Of a stretch of 7,014 nt of DNA, positions 1 through 6,203 are shown piece by piece. A program made the position numbers and the translations under genes. The notes below the pieces were generated by a model. That model searched no databases. It saw only the letters and a program-made list of their open reading frames with translations, and was not told the origin of the DNA. Each line of letters begins with the position of its first letter. Position 1 is the first letter of the stretch. Origin of the DNA: Deltaproteobacteria bacterium RIFOXYA12_FULL_61_11 (GTDB taxonomy: Bacteria > Bdellovibrionota_F > JAHFAK01 > YA12-FULL-61-11). The DNA is taken from NCBI GenBank assembly GCA_001799195.1, contig MGSU01000232.1, positions 1-7,014 on the forward strand. The letters run 5' to 3'.

Positions 1-1008
1 GGGTCGTTGCAGGTGCACGGGTTTCCAGAAGCTCCTGGCCTCTATGCCGCGAGCCTCCAACCCTGCGATAAGACTGGGGAGCAGCGCTGCACGCCCCTGC
101 GGCAGCACGATCCCGGAGAGCCAGTGAGCACTCCGGGACCAGGCCGGGGTCGGGAAGGAGGCAACCCCGGGTAAATCCGAGAAGGCCTCCTTGTAACGTT
201 CCCGGATCGCGCGCTTGCGCTCGAGGAAATGTTCCAGCCGTTCGAGTTGAGCACAGCCGACCGCCGCCTGCAGATTGGTCATCCGATAATTGTAACCGAC
301 GCGGTCGTGATCGTACTCTCGTCCGGTGCGCGCGGTGGTGCAGAGGTGCCGGACCGGGCCGAGCACCGCGAGATCATCACCGACCACCATGCCGCCCCCC
401 CCGGTGGTGATGGTTTTATTGCCGTTGAAGGAGAACACGGAGAGCGTGGGCCCTCTGCCGATGGGTTGCCCATGATACGTGGCACCCAGGGCAGCAGCGG
501 CATCGGCAACCAGGGGCACCTGATGCCGTTGGGCGACCTCGAGCAGAGGTTCGAGGTCGGCGGGTTGCCCGAGGGCATGGACTGGGAGGATCGCAGCCAC
601 ACGTCGTCCCGAGGTCCGGTGGACGAGGCCGGCTGCGGTAGGTTGGGTTCGTTCCGCCAGGGCCGCACCGAGTTGGACCGGACAAAGCGTCCAACTTTCG
701 TCGTTGCAGTCGAACAGCCAGGGAATTGCCCCGCAGTGGGCGACGGCATTGGCCGAGGCGATGAAGGTGAAGGTCGGCACTACCACCAGGTCGCCGGACT
801 TCACCCCGACACAACGCAAGGCCAGATGCAGACCCGCGGTGCCGCTGCAGGTGGCCACTCCCTCGCGACAGCCAGAAAGCGCGGCCACTTCGGCTTCGAA
901 ACGCGAGACGAACGGCCCTACGGAGGAGACGAAATTGGTGGCGATGCACTCGCGGAGGTTACGCTCTTCGGCCGAACCTACCTCGGGGATGGCGAGAGGA
1001 ATAGGCAT
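1..1008 (-). CDS. LegC-like DegT/DnrJ/EryC1/StrS sugar aminotransferase (3' end cut by window edge)
   Basis: Fold-type I PLP-dependent aminotransferase that would transfer an amino group to a keto-sugar nucleotide during surface-glycan synthesis. Translation from the ATG at 1008-1006 gives 336 codons with no stop before base 1. The family is usually about 370-390 residues, so roughly 40-50 C-terminal residues are missing. The opening IPLAIPEVGSAEERN and the segment CIATNFVSSVGPFVSRFE (residues 21-38) resemble LegC-type enzymes, which act in legionaminic-acid-like pathways. Next come CSGTAGLHLAL (54-64), VPTFTFIASANAV (77-89), VADAAAALGATY (167-178, with D169 expected to contact the PLP ring nitrogen), and SFNGNKTITTGGGGMV (193-208). 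K198 is the probable Schiff-base lysine. GYNYRMTNLQAA (238-249) and WKPVHLQ (328-334) are also family hallmarks. A purine-rich Shine-Dalgarno lies nine bases before the ATG. Family assignment is firm; the exact sugar substrate is inference and needs the genes beyond the left edge. Confidence 0.92.
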   Translation of the reverse strand, partial: MPIPLAIPEVGSAEERNLRECIATNFVSSVGPFVSRFEAEVAALSGCREGVATCSGTAGLHLALRCVGVKSGDLVVVPTFTFIASANAVAHCGAIPWLFDCNDESWTLCPVQLGAALAERTQPTAAGLVHRTSGRRVAAILPVHALGQPADLEPLLEVAQRHQVPLVADAAAALGATYHGQPIGRGPTLSVFSFNGNKTITTGGGGMVVGDDLAVLGPVRHLCTTARTGREYDHDRVGYNYRMTNLQAAVGCAQLERLEHFLERKRAIRERYKEAFSDLPGVASFPTPAWSRSAHWLSGIVLPQGRAALLPSLIAGLEARGIEARSFWKPVHLQRP

Positions 1009-1017
1009 GGTGCAAAG

Positions 1018-1071
1018 TCCCCTTCCGATTATTCGATACTGCATTATACGAGGACCCGAGTAGCCTAGGAA
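1018..1071 (-). promoter_or_regulatory. Probable sigma70-type promoter and RBS of the aminotransferase gene
   Basis: On the minus strand a perfect TATAAT sits at 1048-1043. Seventeen bases upstream is TTCCTA (1071-1066), a weak -35 matching the consensus at three positions. Transcription would start near 1036, leaving a leader of about 28 nt. The Shine-Dalgarno AGGGGA (1023-1018) is nine bases from the ATG at 1008. The box lies in the only AT-rich part of the divergent spacer. The -10 is good; the weak -35 suggests an activator or moderate strength, which is inference. Confidence 0.5.
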
Positions 1072-1101
1072 AGGAAAAAGGTGGTCTGGCAAAAAGGACT
1101 C

Positions 1102-1129
1102 TTTACAGCGACCGCTTCCTGGTTACTGT
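1102..1129 (+). promoter_or_regulatory. Candidate weak promoter for the yceI-family gene
   Basis: TTTACA (1102-1107) matches the -35 consensus at five of six positions. TACTGT (1124-1129) lies 16 bases further on as a poor -10. It would start transcription near 1136 and leave a leader of about 45 nt. No better pair was found between 1009 and 1180 on this strand. Confidence 0.25.
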
Positions 1130-1166
1130 TGCTCTCACCCGACCACACAGGTCAGCGTATAACCCC

Positions 1167-1172
1167 GAAGGA
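1167..1172 (+). promoter_or_regulatory. Ribosome binding site of the yceI-family gene
   Basis: GAAGGA is eight bases before the ATG at 1181. It fixes that start as the right one, consistent with the signal peptide beginning there. Confidence 0.7.
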
Positions 1173-1180
1173 TCTCTCCT

Positions 1181-1765
1181 ATGCAATACGTACCAATGCT
1201 CATCCTCATCGGTCTGATCACCACCGGTGCGGCCGTGGCCGCTCCCTATACCATCGACACTGCCCATTCCAGCGTCGGCTTCGAAATCCGCCATCTTGTC
1301 GCCAGGGTGAGCGGCGGGTTCACCGATTTCAAGGGCACCATCGTCTTCGACCCCGCCGATCCGGCCAAGAGCAAGGTCGAGGCGATCATTCAAACTGCGA
1401 GCATTTCGACCAACAACCAGCAGCGCGATACCCACCTTCGCAGCGCGGATTTCTTCGATGCGGCGACCTACCCGACCCTGACGTTCACCAGCACGAAAGT
1501 CGAAAAACTTTCTCCCACCAAGGGCAAGGTCCATGGTACCCTCACGCTGCATGGGGTTTCCAAGGCGGTGGTCCTGGAGGTCGAGTACCTCGGTCAGACG
1601 GCCAACCCCTTCGACCCCTCGAAGTCCAAACTCGGCTTCGTGGCCACCACCACGATCAACCGCAAGGACTTCGGCCTGAGTTGGAACAAGGTGCTCGACA
1701 AGGGATCGTTGCTGCTCGGTGAAGAGGTCAAGATCGTCCTCAACATCGAAGCCGACGGTCCCTGA
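1181..1765 (+). CDS. YceI-family periplasmic (poly)isoprenoid/lipid-binding protein
   Basis: A 194-residue exported protein of the YceI family: lipocalin-like beta-barrels whose characterised members (for example Thermus TT1927b) hold a polyisoprenoid or related amphiphile. Residues 1-21 form a Sec signal peptide with a short hydrophobic core and a likely cut near AVAA/PYTID. The mature part starts with YTIDTAHSSVGFEIRHL (23-39), the usual first strand. Other family blocks are GGFTDFKGTI (45-54), QRDTHLRSADFFD (81-93), YPTLTFTST (97-105), GTLTLHGVSKAV (119-130), GFVATTTINRKDFGLSWN (152-169) and LGEEVKIVLNIEA (179-191). Length is normal for the family, and no membrane anchor follows the signal. 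A good Shine-Dalgarno (1167-1172) supports the start. It is 122 bases upstream of idi on the same strand. Ligand and physiological role are not known from sequence; the isoprenoid link to idi is inference. Confidence 0.93.
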   Translation: MQYVPMLILIGLITTGAAVAAPYTIDTAHSSVGFEIRHLVARVSGGFTDFKGTIVFDPADPAKSKVEAIIQTASISTNNQQRDTHLRSADFFDAATYPTLTFTSTKVEKLSPTKGKVHGTLTLHGVSKAVVLEVEYLGQTANPFDPSKSKLGFVATTTINRKDFGLSWNKVLDKGSLLLGEEVKIVLNIEADGP

Positions 1766-1887
1766 AGCCACCCGCTGGTCGACTCCCTGTCCCCGCCGGA
1801 ACGAACCGAGCTCGGGTTGCTTCTGCACGATGATCGCCCCAGCCTCGGCCATGCACCGAGGTCGTGGGCCGTGAGGCTCGAGGAAGC

Positions 1888-2475
1888 ATGGCGGATAGTA
1901 TCTCCGAGTTGGCCGATCGAGAACACGTCGTCCTCGTCGACAAAACCGACCGCGTGCTCGGACTGGCCCTGAAGGCCGAGGTCCACACCGACCACACCCC
2001 TCTGCACCGGGCCTTCTCCCTCTTCCTCTTCGACTCCCGGAACCGACTGCTCCTGCAACAACGCGCTGCCTGTAAACCGACCTGGCCGCTGGTCTGGTCG
2101 AATAGCTGCTGCGGCCACCCCCGGCTCGGTGAAGAGATCACCGCGGCAGCTACCCGCCGCTCGGGCGAGGAATTGGGCGTGCACTGCACCGAACCGACCG
2201 TGGTCCTCCCACACTTCCGGTATCGGGCCGAACTCGACGGCGTGGTCGAGCATGAGCTCTGTCCGGTGCTGGTCGGCCGAGTCGAGGGTGTTCCCGGACC
2301 GGACCGGGCCGAAGTGGCCGCCGTCGCCTGGTGGCCCTGGTCCAGCTTCCTCGAGCTCGTGACCTCGCGACCGACCTCGCTCACCCCTTGGTGCGTGCTG
2401 GAGACGCGGGAACTCGTCCGGAGTGCGGCCTTCGCCGCTTTTCTGCACACCACCGATCCCTCGAACCGCCCATGA
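1888..2475 (+). CDS. idi: Isopentenyl-diphosphate delta-isomerase, type 1 (Nudix fold)
   Basis: Interconverts isopentenyl and dimethylallyl diphosphate in the cytoplasm, balancing the two C5 precursors for prenyl-chain synthesis. The 195-residue product aligns by eye with E. coli Idi: REHVVLVDKTD (11-21), LHRAFSLFLFD (39-49), SNSCCGHPRLGEE (71-83), RRSGEELGV (90-98) and EHELCPVL (121-128). The catalytic cysteine is C75 (E. coli C67) and the catalytic acid is E123 (E116). The metal ligands H33, H40, H77 and E121 correspond to E. coli H25, H32, H69 and E114, so the site looks intact. C74 beside C75 is uncommon. The chosen ATG has GAGG four bases upstream. An in-frame GTG at 1864 would add eight residues (length 203) but they look unlike the family. 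The stop overlaps the mutS2 start by four bases, so the two are probably translationally coupled. No clear terminator separates it from the yceI-family gene. Confidence 0.95.
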   Translation: MADSISELADREHVVLVDKTDRVLGLALKAEVHTDHTPLHRAFSLFLFDSRNRLLLQQRAACKPTWPLVWSNSCCGHPRLGEEITAAATRRSGEELGVHCTEPTVVLPHFRYRAELDGVVEHELCPVLVGRVEGVPGPDRAEVAAVAWWPWSSFLELVTSRPTSLTPWCVLETRELVRSAAFAAFLHTTDPSNRP

Positions 2476-4859
2476 ACGCCAAGACCCTCACCGCCCTGGA
2501 CTGGGACCGCCTCGAGAGCCATCTGCTGCGGTGGTGCCATACCGCCTACGGCCATGCGGCCATCACCGAGCGCCGGTTCCACCTCGAGGCGGAACCGATC
2601 GAGGCCCTGCTCGACGCCACGGCGGAACTTTTGTTCTTGCGCTCCCTCGGCCGCGACGTGCCGATCGGCAGACTAGAGGATCTCTCCGAACCTCTCGGAC
2701 GCTGCGGCCGCGGAGCCACCCTGAACGCCTCCGACCTGGGTCTGATCGGTACGGGTCTGGAGATCCTGGGTCGGGTCCGACGGCACCTCTCTGCCGTGCG
2801 CTCCGAGACACCCGTGCTCTGGCAGTCCGCCAAGACCATGACCGACCTGCGTCCCCTGGAGGACGAGCTCGCCGCGGCTCTCTCCCACGATGAAGACGAA
2901 ATCCGCAGCGACTATTCCCCGCGGCTCTCGGAACTGCGAACCGAACTCCGTCGCCTGCGTCGCGACCTCGACCGACGCCTCGAAGCCCTGTCCCAGCGCC
3001 TGTTCCAAGAAGGTATCCTCCAGGACCTCTTCGTAACCCAGCGCAACCTGCGCTCGGTCCTGCCGGTGAAGATCTCGCATCGCGGCCGGGTCGACGGCAT
3101 CGTCCACGATTACTCCGCCAGCGGCGCAACCATCTTCATCGAACCCGCCGAAGTCCTGCCGCTCTCCAATCAACTCAATTTGCTCACCGTGCAGATCGCG
3201 GATGAGCTCCGACGCATCTTCGCTCACCTCTCCACCCTGGTCGCAGCAGAACAGCCGGCGATCGAACACGACCTCTCTGTCCTCGGTCGACTGGACCGCG
3301 TGTCGGCCCAGGCCACGATGGCCGAACGTTTACGCGGAACCCGGCCGTCGATCGGAGGGCGCGCGCCCGTGTTCCGCCGCATGCGCCACCCGTTGCTCCT
3401 CCTGGCCAAGAGCGAGGTCACTGCCAATGACCTGATCCTCGATCCCGACACCAGGGTACTGGTCGTTTCCGGGCCGAACGCCGGAGGCAAGACGGTCCTG
3501 CTCAAGAGCGTCGGCCTGATGGTCTTGATGGCCCGCTTCGGCCTCTATCTCCCGGTCGAGGAAGGGGCAACCCTGCCGCTCTACGGGCAGGTCTTCGTCG
3601 AACTCGGGGACGATCAGAGCATCGAGGACGACCTCTCGACCTTCTCCTCCCACGTGCTCGACCTCAAGGACATCATTGCGCGGGCAGATCCGCGCACCCT
3701 CGTGCTGATCGACGAGATCGGTGCCGCCACCGATCCTTCGGAGGGAGAAGCCCTGGCCGCTGCCGTACTGGAACGCCTGCGCGATCAAGGAGCCCAGGTC
3801 TTGGTCTCGACCCATCTCCCGGGCCTCAAGCAACTCTCGACCTCAGCCCCGGGCTTCGCCTCGGCCTGCATGGACTTCAATGCCACGACCCTGCGCCCGA
3901 CCTACCATTTGACCCTCGGCCGCCCTGGTCGGAGCTACGCCCTGGAGATCGCCACCTCCCTGGGGTTACCCCAGGCTGTCGTCGAGCGCGCCCGCGAGTT
4001 GCAAGGACCCGCCGCTCGCGACCTGGGCACCGCACTCCAAACGCTCGAGCAACGGGAACACGAATTGTTGGAACGCATCGCCGAGCTCGAGCACAGCAAG
4101 ACCGATCTCGAAACCATCCGCGACCACTACCTCAAGAGGCTCGAAGCCATGGAAGAACAACGGGTCAAGACCAAACTACGCCGCCACGAGGACAACCGCG
4201 ACGAGCTGCGCCAACTCCGCTCCGAGGTAAGCAACCTCACCCGCGACTTGCAGGCCCGCGGAGCCGATACCGGCGAGGCCAATAAGCTGGCCGGCGAACT
4301 GGCCAAGAAAACGGCTGAGGTCGAACGCCAGGTCGCCGCGGTCCAACGCAAGACCCAACCGGTCGACAAACCGCCCCGTCCCGAGGAGATCGTGGCGGGA
4401 GCGACCATCCGCACGGCCCGTTTCGAAGCCGTGGTCGTCGAACCACCGGACAAAAGCGGGACCTTCACCGCGCTGGCCGGTTCGCTCAAGGTACGCTTGA
4501 AGCTGCGCGAGGTACTCTCCTGCACGCAACCCGTCCGGGAGGAACGTACGCCCTCTCCTGCCCTACTATCCAGCCCCGCTTCGGCCAAAGAAATTGCGAT
4601 CTTCCCACCGACCAGTGCCACGACCTGCGACCTGCGCGGTCTTGACAGCGCCGAGGCGCTCGATCGCCTCGACCAGTTCCTCGACAAGATGATGCACGAA
4701 CGGCACGAGTACGCGTACGTCATCCACGGCTACGGCACCGGAGTGCTCAAACGGGTCTGCCGGGAATTCCTGGCCTCGTCCCCCTACGTCCGGATGCACC
4801 AACAGGCCGAGGACAACCACGGAGGCGATGGCGCCACCTACGTTCGCCTCGATCTCTGA
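2472..4859 (+). CDS. mutS2: MutS2 family ATPase/endonuclease with C-terminal Smr domain
   Basis: A 795-residue MutS2 protein, close to the family's usual 780-790. MutS2 lacks the mismatch-recognition domain of MutS; members suppress homologous recombination by acting on branched DNA, and in Bacillus one rescues collided ribosomes. Order of parts: helical lever and core region (about 1-320), including GIVHDYSASGATIFIEP (209-225), a MutS2 hallmark; Walker A GPNAGGKT (334-341); Walker B LVLIDEIGAATDP with D414 and E415; the switch segment VLVSTHLPGLKQL; LGRPGRSYALEIA; and a long charged coiled coil rich in Glu, Arg and Leu (about 505-635). A KOW-like stretch follows (about 640-680), then a Smr domain with DLRG (720-723) and HGYGTG (752-757). 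The Smr catalytic motif is CDLRG rather than the common LDLRG; the Asp is kept. The ATG overlaps the idi stop as ATGA. An upstream in-frame GTG at 2331 lies inside idi and would add 47 unconserved residues, so it was not used. Confidence 0.96.
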   Translation: MNAKTLTALDWDRLESHLLRWCHTAYGHAAITERRFHLEAEPIEALLDATAELLFLRSLGRDVPIGRLEDLSEPLGRCGRGATLNASDLGLIGTGLEILGRVRRHLSAVRSETPVLWQSAKTMTDLRPLEDELAAALSHDEDEIRSDYSPRLSELRTELRRLRRDLDRRLEALSQRLFQEGILQDLFVTQRNLRSVLPVKISHRGRVDGIVHDYSASGATIFIEPAEVLPLSNQLNLLTVQIADELRRIFAHLSTLVAAEQPAIEHDLSVLGRLDRVSAQATMAERLRGTRPSIGGRAPVFRRMRHPLLLLAKSEVTANDLILDPDTRVLVVSGPNAGGKTVLLKSVGLMVLMARFGLYLPVEEGATLPLYGQVFVELGDDQSIEDDLSTFSSHVLDLKDIIARADPRTLVLIDEIGAATDPSEGEALAAAVLERLRDQGAQVLVSTHLPGLKQLSTSAPGFASACMDFNATTLRPTYHLTLGRPGRSYALEIATSLGLPQAVVERARELQGPAARDLGTALQTLEQREHELLERIAELEHSKTDLETIRDHYLKRLEAMEEQRVKTKLRRHEDNRDELRQLRSEVSNLTRDLQARGADTGEANKLAGELAKKTAEVERQVAAVQRKTQPVDKPPRPEEIVAGATIRTARFEAVVVEPPDKSGTFTALAGSLKVRLKLREVLSCTQPVREERTPSPALLSSPASAKEIAIFPPTSATTCDLRGLDSAEALDRLDQFLDKMMHERHEYAYVIHGYGTGVLKRVCREFLASSPYVRMHQQAEDNHGGDGATYVRLDL

Positions 4860-4879
4860 CCGAGGGCTGACCTGAGCCT

Positions 4880-4945
4880 ACCCTCGAGGGACGTGCTGGT
4901 GATAGGGGAGAGGAAATCATGCTGAGGAAGGACGAGGAGTGAGAA
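4880..4945 (-). terminator. C-rich, G-poor stretch: candidate Rho-dependent termination region
   Basis: Read on the minus strand, directly after the stop of the small exported protein, bases 4945-4891 contain 24 C and only 5 G, much of it alternating pyrimidines. Such a strand bias is typical of Rho loading (rut) sites. No hairpin with a U tract is present in the convergent gap between mutS2 and this gene, so a Rho-type exit is the simplest idea. This rests on base composition only. Confidence 0.25.
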
Positions 4946-4948
4946 CGG

Positions 4949-5317
4949 TCAATTCGCACAGAGCATCTGGATCGTGCCATATTCCCTACTACCGCCTTCG
5001 AGCATGGTCCCGAGCTCAATGATATACATGGTCCCCAGGAAGCGATAGAAGGACATGTACCTGTCCCCTTCCACGGTCCTGAAGAGTTCACCCACCGGAC
5101 CGGCATTGTACTCGACCTGCATGTCTTCCACGGTGAGGCCTTCCTTTGCCAGGACGATCATGGCAGTGGTGCCCTCGGGGGTAACGGTCATGACCAGGGT
5201 AGCATTGTCTTTCGCCGTGCAGGTGAAGGGGATCGACTGATCGACGGCTTCCGCTGCTACTGCTGCGGCGGTGAAGAGGACCGAACAAAGGATCGAGGTG
5301 ACGATCAAGCTCTTCAT
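4949..5317 (-). CDS. Small exported protein of unknown family
   Basis: A 122-residue protein that I do not recognise. The start is the ATG at 5317-5315, five bases after a strong GGAGG (5327-5323); an in-frame GTG at 5329 overlaps that Shine-Dalgarno and is unlikely. Residues 1-22 are a clear Sec signal peptide: K2, a hydrophobic core over about 4-16, then TAAAVAA before EAVDQ, with cleavage near 21-24. No lipobox is present. The mature part of about 100 residues is probably beta-rich, with FTCTAKDNATLVMTV (31-45) and TAMIVLAKEG (51-60). It carries exactly two cysteines, C33 near its start and C120 near its end, which could form one disulfide closing the fold. It ends ...GTIQMLCAN. It is a single-gene unit, convergent with mutS2 and separated from the SRAP gene upstream by a hairpin. 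Function unknown; codon use matches its neighbours, so it is likely real. Confidence 0.75.
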   Translation of the reverse strand: MKSLIVTSILCSVLFTAAAVAAEAVDQSIPFTCTAKDNATLVMTVTPEGTTAMIVLAKEGLTVEDMQVEYNAGPVGELFRTVEGDRYMSFYRFLGTMYIIELGTMLEGGSREYGTIQMLCAN

Positions 5318-5331
5318 GATTTCCTCCACGA

Positions 5332-5363
5332 GTTCGTGTTTCCTAGGCCGGTTCGTGTTTCCT
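5332..5363 (-). repeat. Two direct repeats, 13 bp exact, 19-bp period, in the leader of the small exported protein gene
   Basis: GTTCGTGTTTCCT (plus-strand reading) occurs at 5332-5344 and again at 5351-5363. The match continues to 15 of 16 bases if the next three are counted. The nearer copy ends 15 bases before the start codon, just upstream of the Shine-Dalgarno. A spacing near two helical turns is what a dimeric regulator contacting one DNA face would need, but a simple slippage duplication is also possible. A shorter inverted match, TAGGAAAC, lies at 5421-5428. Confidence 0.6.
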
Positions 5364-5431
5364 GGGTTGGAAGGAATACAAACGCAATGCCAGGAGTAAT
5401 ATTGCCGATAATCAATATGTTAGGAAACCTC

Positions 5432-5452
5432 CGAGAGCCATTCTGGCTCTCG
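5432..5452 (-). terminator. Perfect 9-bp hairpin, candidate terminator of the protease-SRAP operon
   Basis: Bases 5432-5440 and 5444-5452 are perfect reverse complements around a 3-nt loop. The hairpin lies 52 bases beyond the SRAP stop, where an operon end is expected. On the minus strand the following bases are GAGGTTTCCTAAC, with only a short T run, so intrinsic termination would be weak. It could instead protect the mRNA 3' end. Confidence 0.45.
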
Positions 5453-5503
5453 TTCCGGCACGCCGTCACCAGGATCGGGAGCTCTTCACGAACGTCGCTG
5501 GCC

Positions 5504-6196
5504 TCACCTACGCACCGGGAAGCTCAGCGAGGCCTGTTCGGGCGGATCGAGGCATTCCGCCCCTTTGCAGGTTGGATCGTTGACCGCAAGGCCGACTTCG
5601 TGTCCCACCATCCCTTCATCGGGGTAGGGCCGGAGCAGGGCGAGGACCTCGCCCATTTCCGCGGCTGGGTCGAGCCACCTGGCCCATAGCTCAGGCGCGA
5701 GGATCACCGGCATGCGCGGATGGACCTCGGCAAGGAGAGCGTTGGCCGAGGTGGTAAGTATGGCCACGGCGAGGCCGCTGCCGCCGTTCTCCTCGGGGAC
5801 GGTTTCCCATACTCCTGCCACGGGGAACGGCCCGGCCTGGTGCAAGCGGAAGAACCAGGGCCGAGCCTGCTTGCCACTCCCCTGCCATTCGTAGAAGCCA
5901 TCCACCAACACCAGACCTCGCCTCGAACGCATGGCCTGTCGGAAACTCGGTTTCTCGGCCGCGGTCTCGGATCTGGCGTTGAACACGAGGGGCCCGGGCC
6001 GCCCGTACGCAGTTCGCACCGGGCGCAAACCCCAGCGGGCCGATACCAAGGACCGTAGGGGATCGGCAAGCACGGTCGGCAAGGCTTGGCCCGGGGCCAC
6101 GTTGTAATCGGGCGGCAAGGAAAAGTCCGGGCAGGGACACGCATACGCCGCGGCTAGGGCCTCGACCGGAGTGGTGCGTACCACCCTGCCGCACAT
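5504..6196 (-). CDS. SRAP domain protein (YedK/HMCES family, SOS response-associated peptidase)
   Basis: A cytoplasmic 230-residue protein that senses abasic sites in single-stranded DNA and shields them by a covalent thiazolidine link to its N-terminal cysteine. After removal of Met1, C2 becomes the crosslinking residue (MCGRVV). The other active-site blocks are intact: YNVAPGQ (31-37, N32), ARWGL (53-57), FNARSET (72-78, N73), DGFYEWQ (99-105, with E103 the acid residue) and HPRMPVIL (159-166, with H159). Length is normal (about 220-230). The first ATG must be the true start because C2 has to become N-terminal. No Shine-Dalgarno is visible before it (the upstream bases are pyrimidine-rich), and the start lies seven bases after the stop of the protease gene. 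Translation probably depends on ribosomes arriving from that gene. No LexA-like box lies in the small gap, so any SOS control would act from upstream of the window. Confidence 0.95.
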   Translation of the reverse strand: MCGRVVRTTPVEALAAAYACPCPDFSLPPDYNVAPGQALPTVLADPLRSLVSARWGLRPVRTAYGRPGPLVFNARSETAAEKPSFRQAMRSRRGLVLVDGFYEWQGSGKQARPWFFRLHQAGPFPVAGVWETVPEENGGSGLAVAILTTSANALLAEVHPRMPVILAPELWARWLDPAAEMGEVLALLRPYPDEGMVGHEVGLAVNDPTCKGAECLDPPEQASLSFPVRR

Positions 6197-6203
6197 GGGA
6201 GGG

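Noticed and set aside
229-1068. Long open frame on the plus strand across the aminotransferase gene
   Set aside because: It is antisense to a clearly recognisable aminotransferase, has no protein-like composition and no family resemblance. Long shadow frames are expected in GC-rich coding DNA.
1158-1163. TATAAC as a -10 box for the yceI-family gene
   Set aside because: Transcription would start at or inside the Shine-Dalgarno, and no acceptable -35 lies 16-18 bases upstream.
1806-1815. Palindrome CCGAGCTCGG between the yceI-family gene and idi
   Set aside because: It has no loop and no T tract, so it cannot form a normal terminator hairpin. Short GC palindromes are common here.
2331-2471. 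N-terminal extension of MutS2 from a GTG at 2331
   Set aside because: It overlaps the conserved end of idi. The ATG at 2472 gives the expected MutS2 N-terminus and a typical ATGA junction.
1594-2582. Two open frames of about 280 codons on the minus strand across the yceI-family gene, idi and the start of mutS2
   Set aside because: Both are antisense to well-supported genes, start and stop inside unrelated genes, and have low-complexity Arg/Ser/Gly-rich translations.
4861-4886. Inverted repeat CGAGGG/CCCTCG just after the mutS2 stop as an intrinsic terminator
   Set aside because: The stem is only six pairs around a large loop and is followed by AGGGACG rather than a T run.
4919-4942. Seven-codon frame (MLRKDEE) with a good Shine-Dalgarno after mutS2
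   Set aside because: Too short to support as a gene; recorded only as part of the inverted 12-mer observation.
5336-5689. Plus-strand frame of 117 codons over the spacer and the end of the SRAP gene
   Set aside because: More than half is antisense to the SRAP gene, and the rest crosses the hairpin and leader repeat. It has no recognisable start signal or family.
5691-6194. Alternative minus-strand frames inside the SRAP gene
   Set aside because: The SRAP frame has every catalytic motif; the others are out-of-frame shadows.
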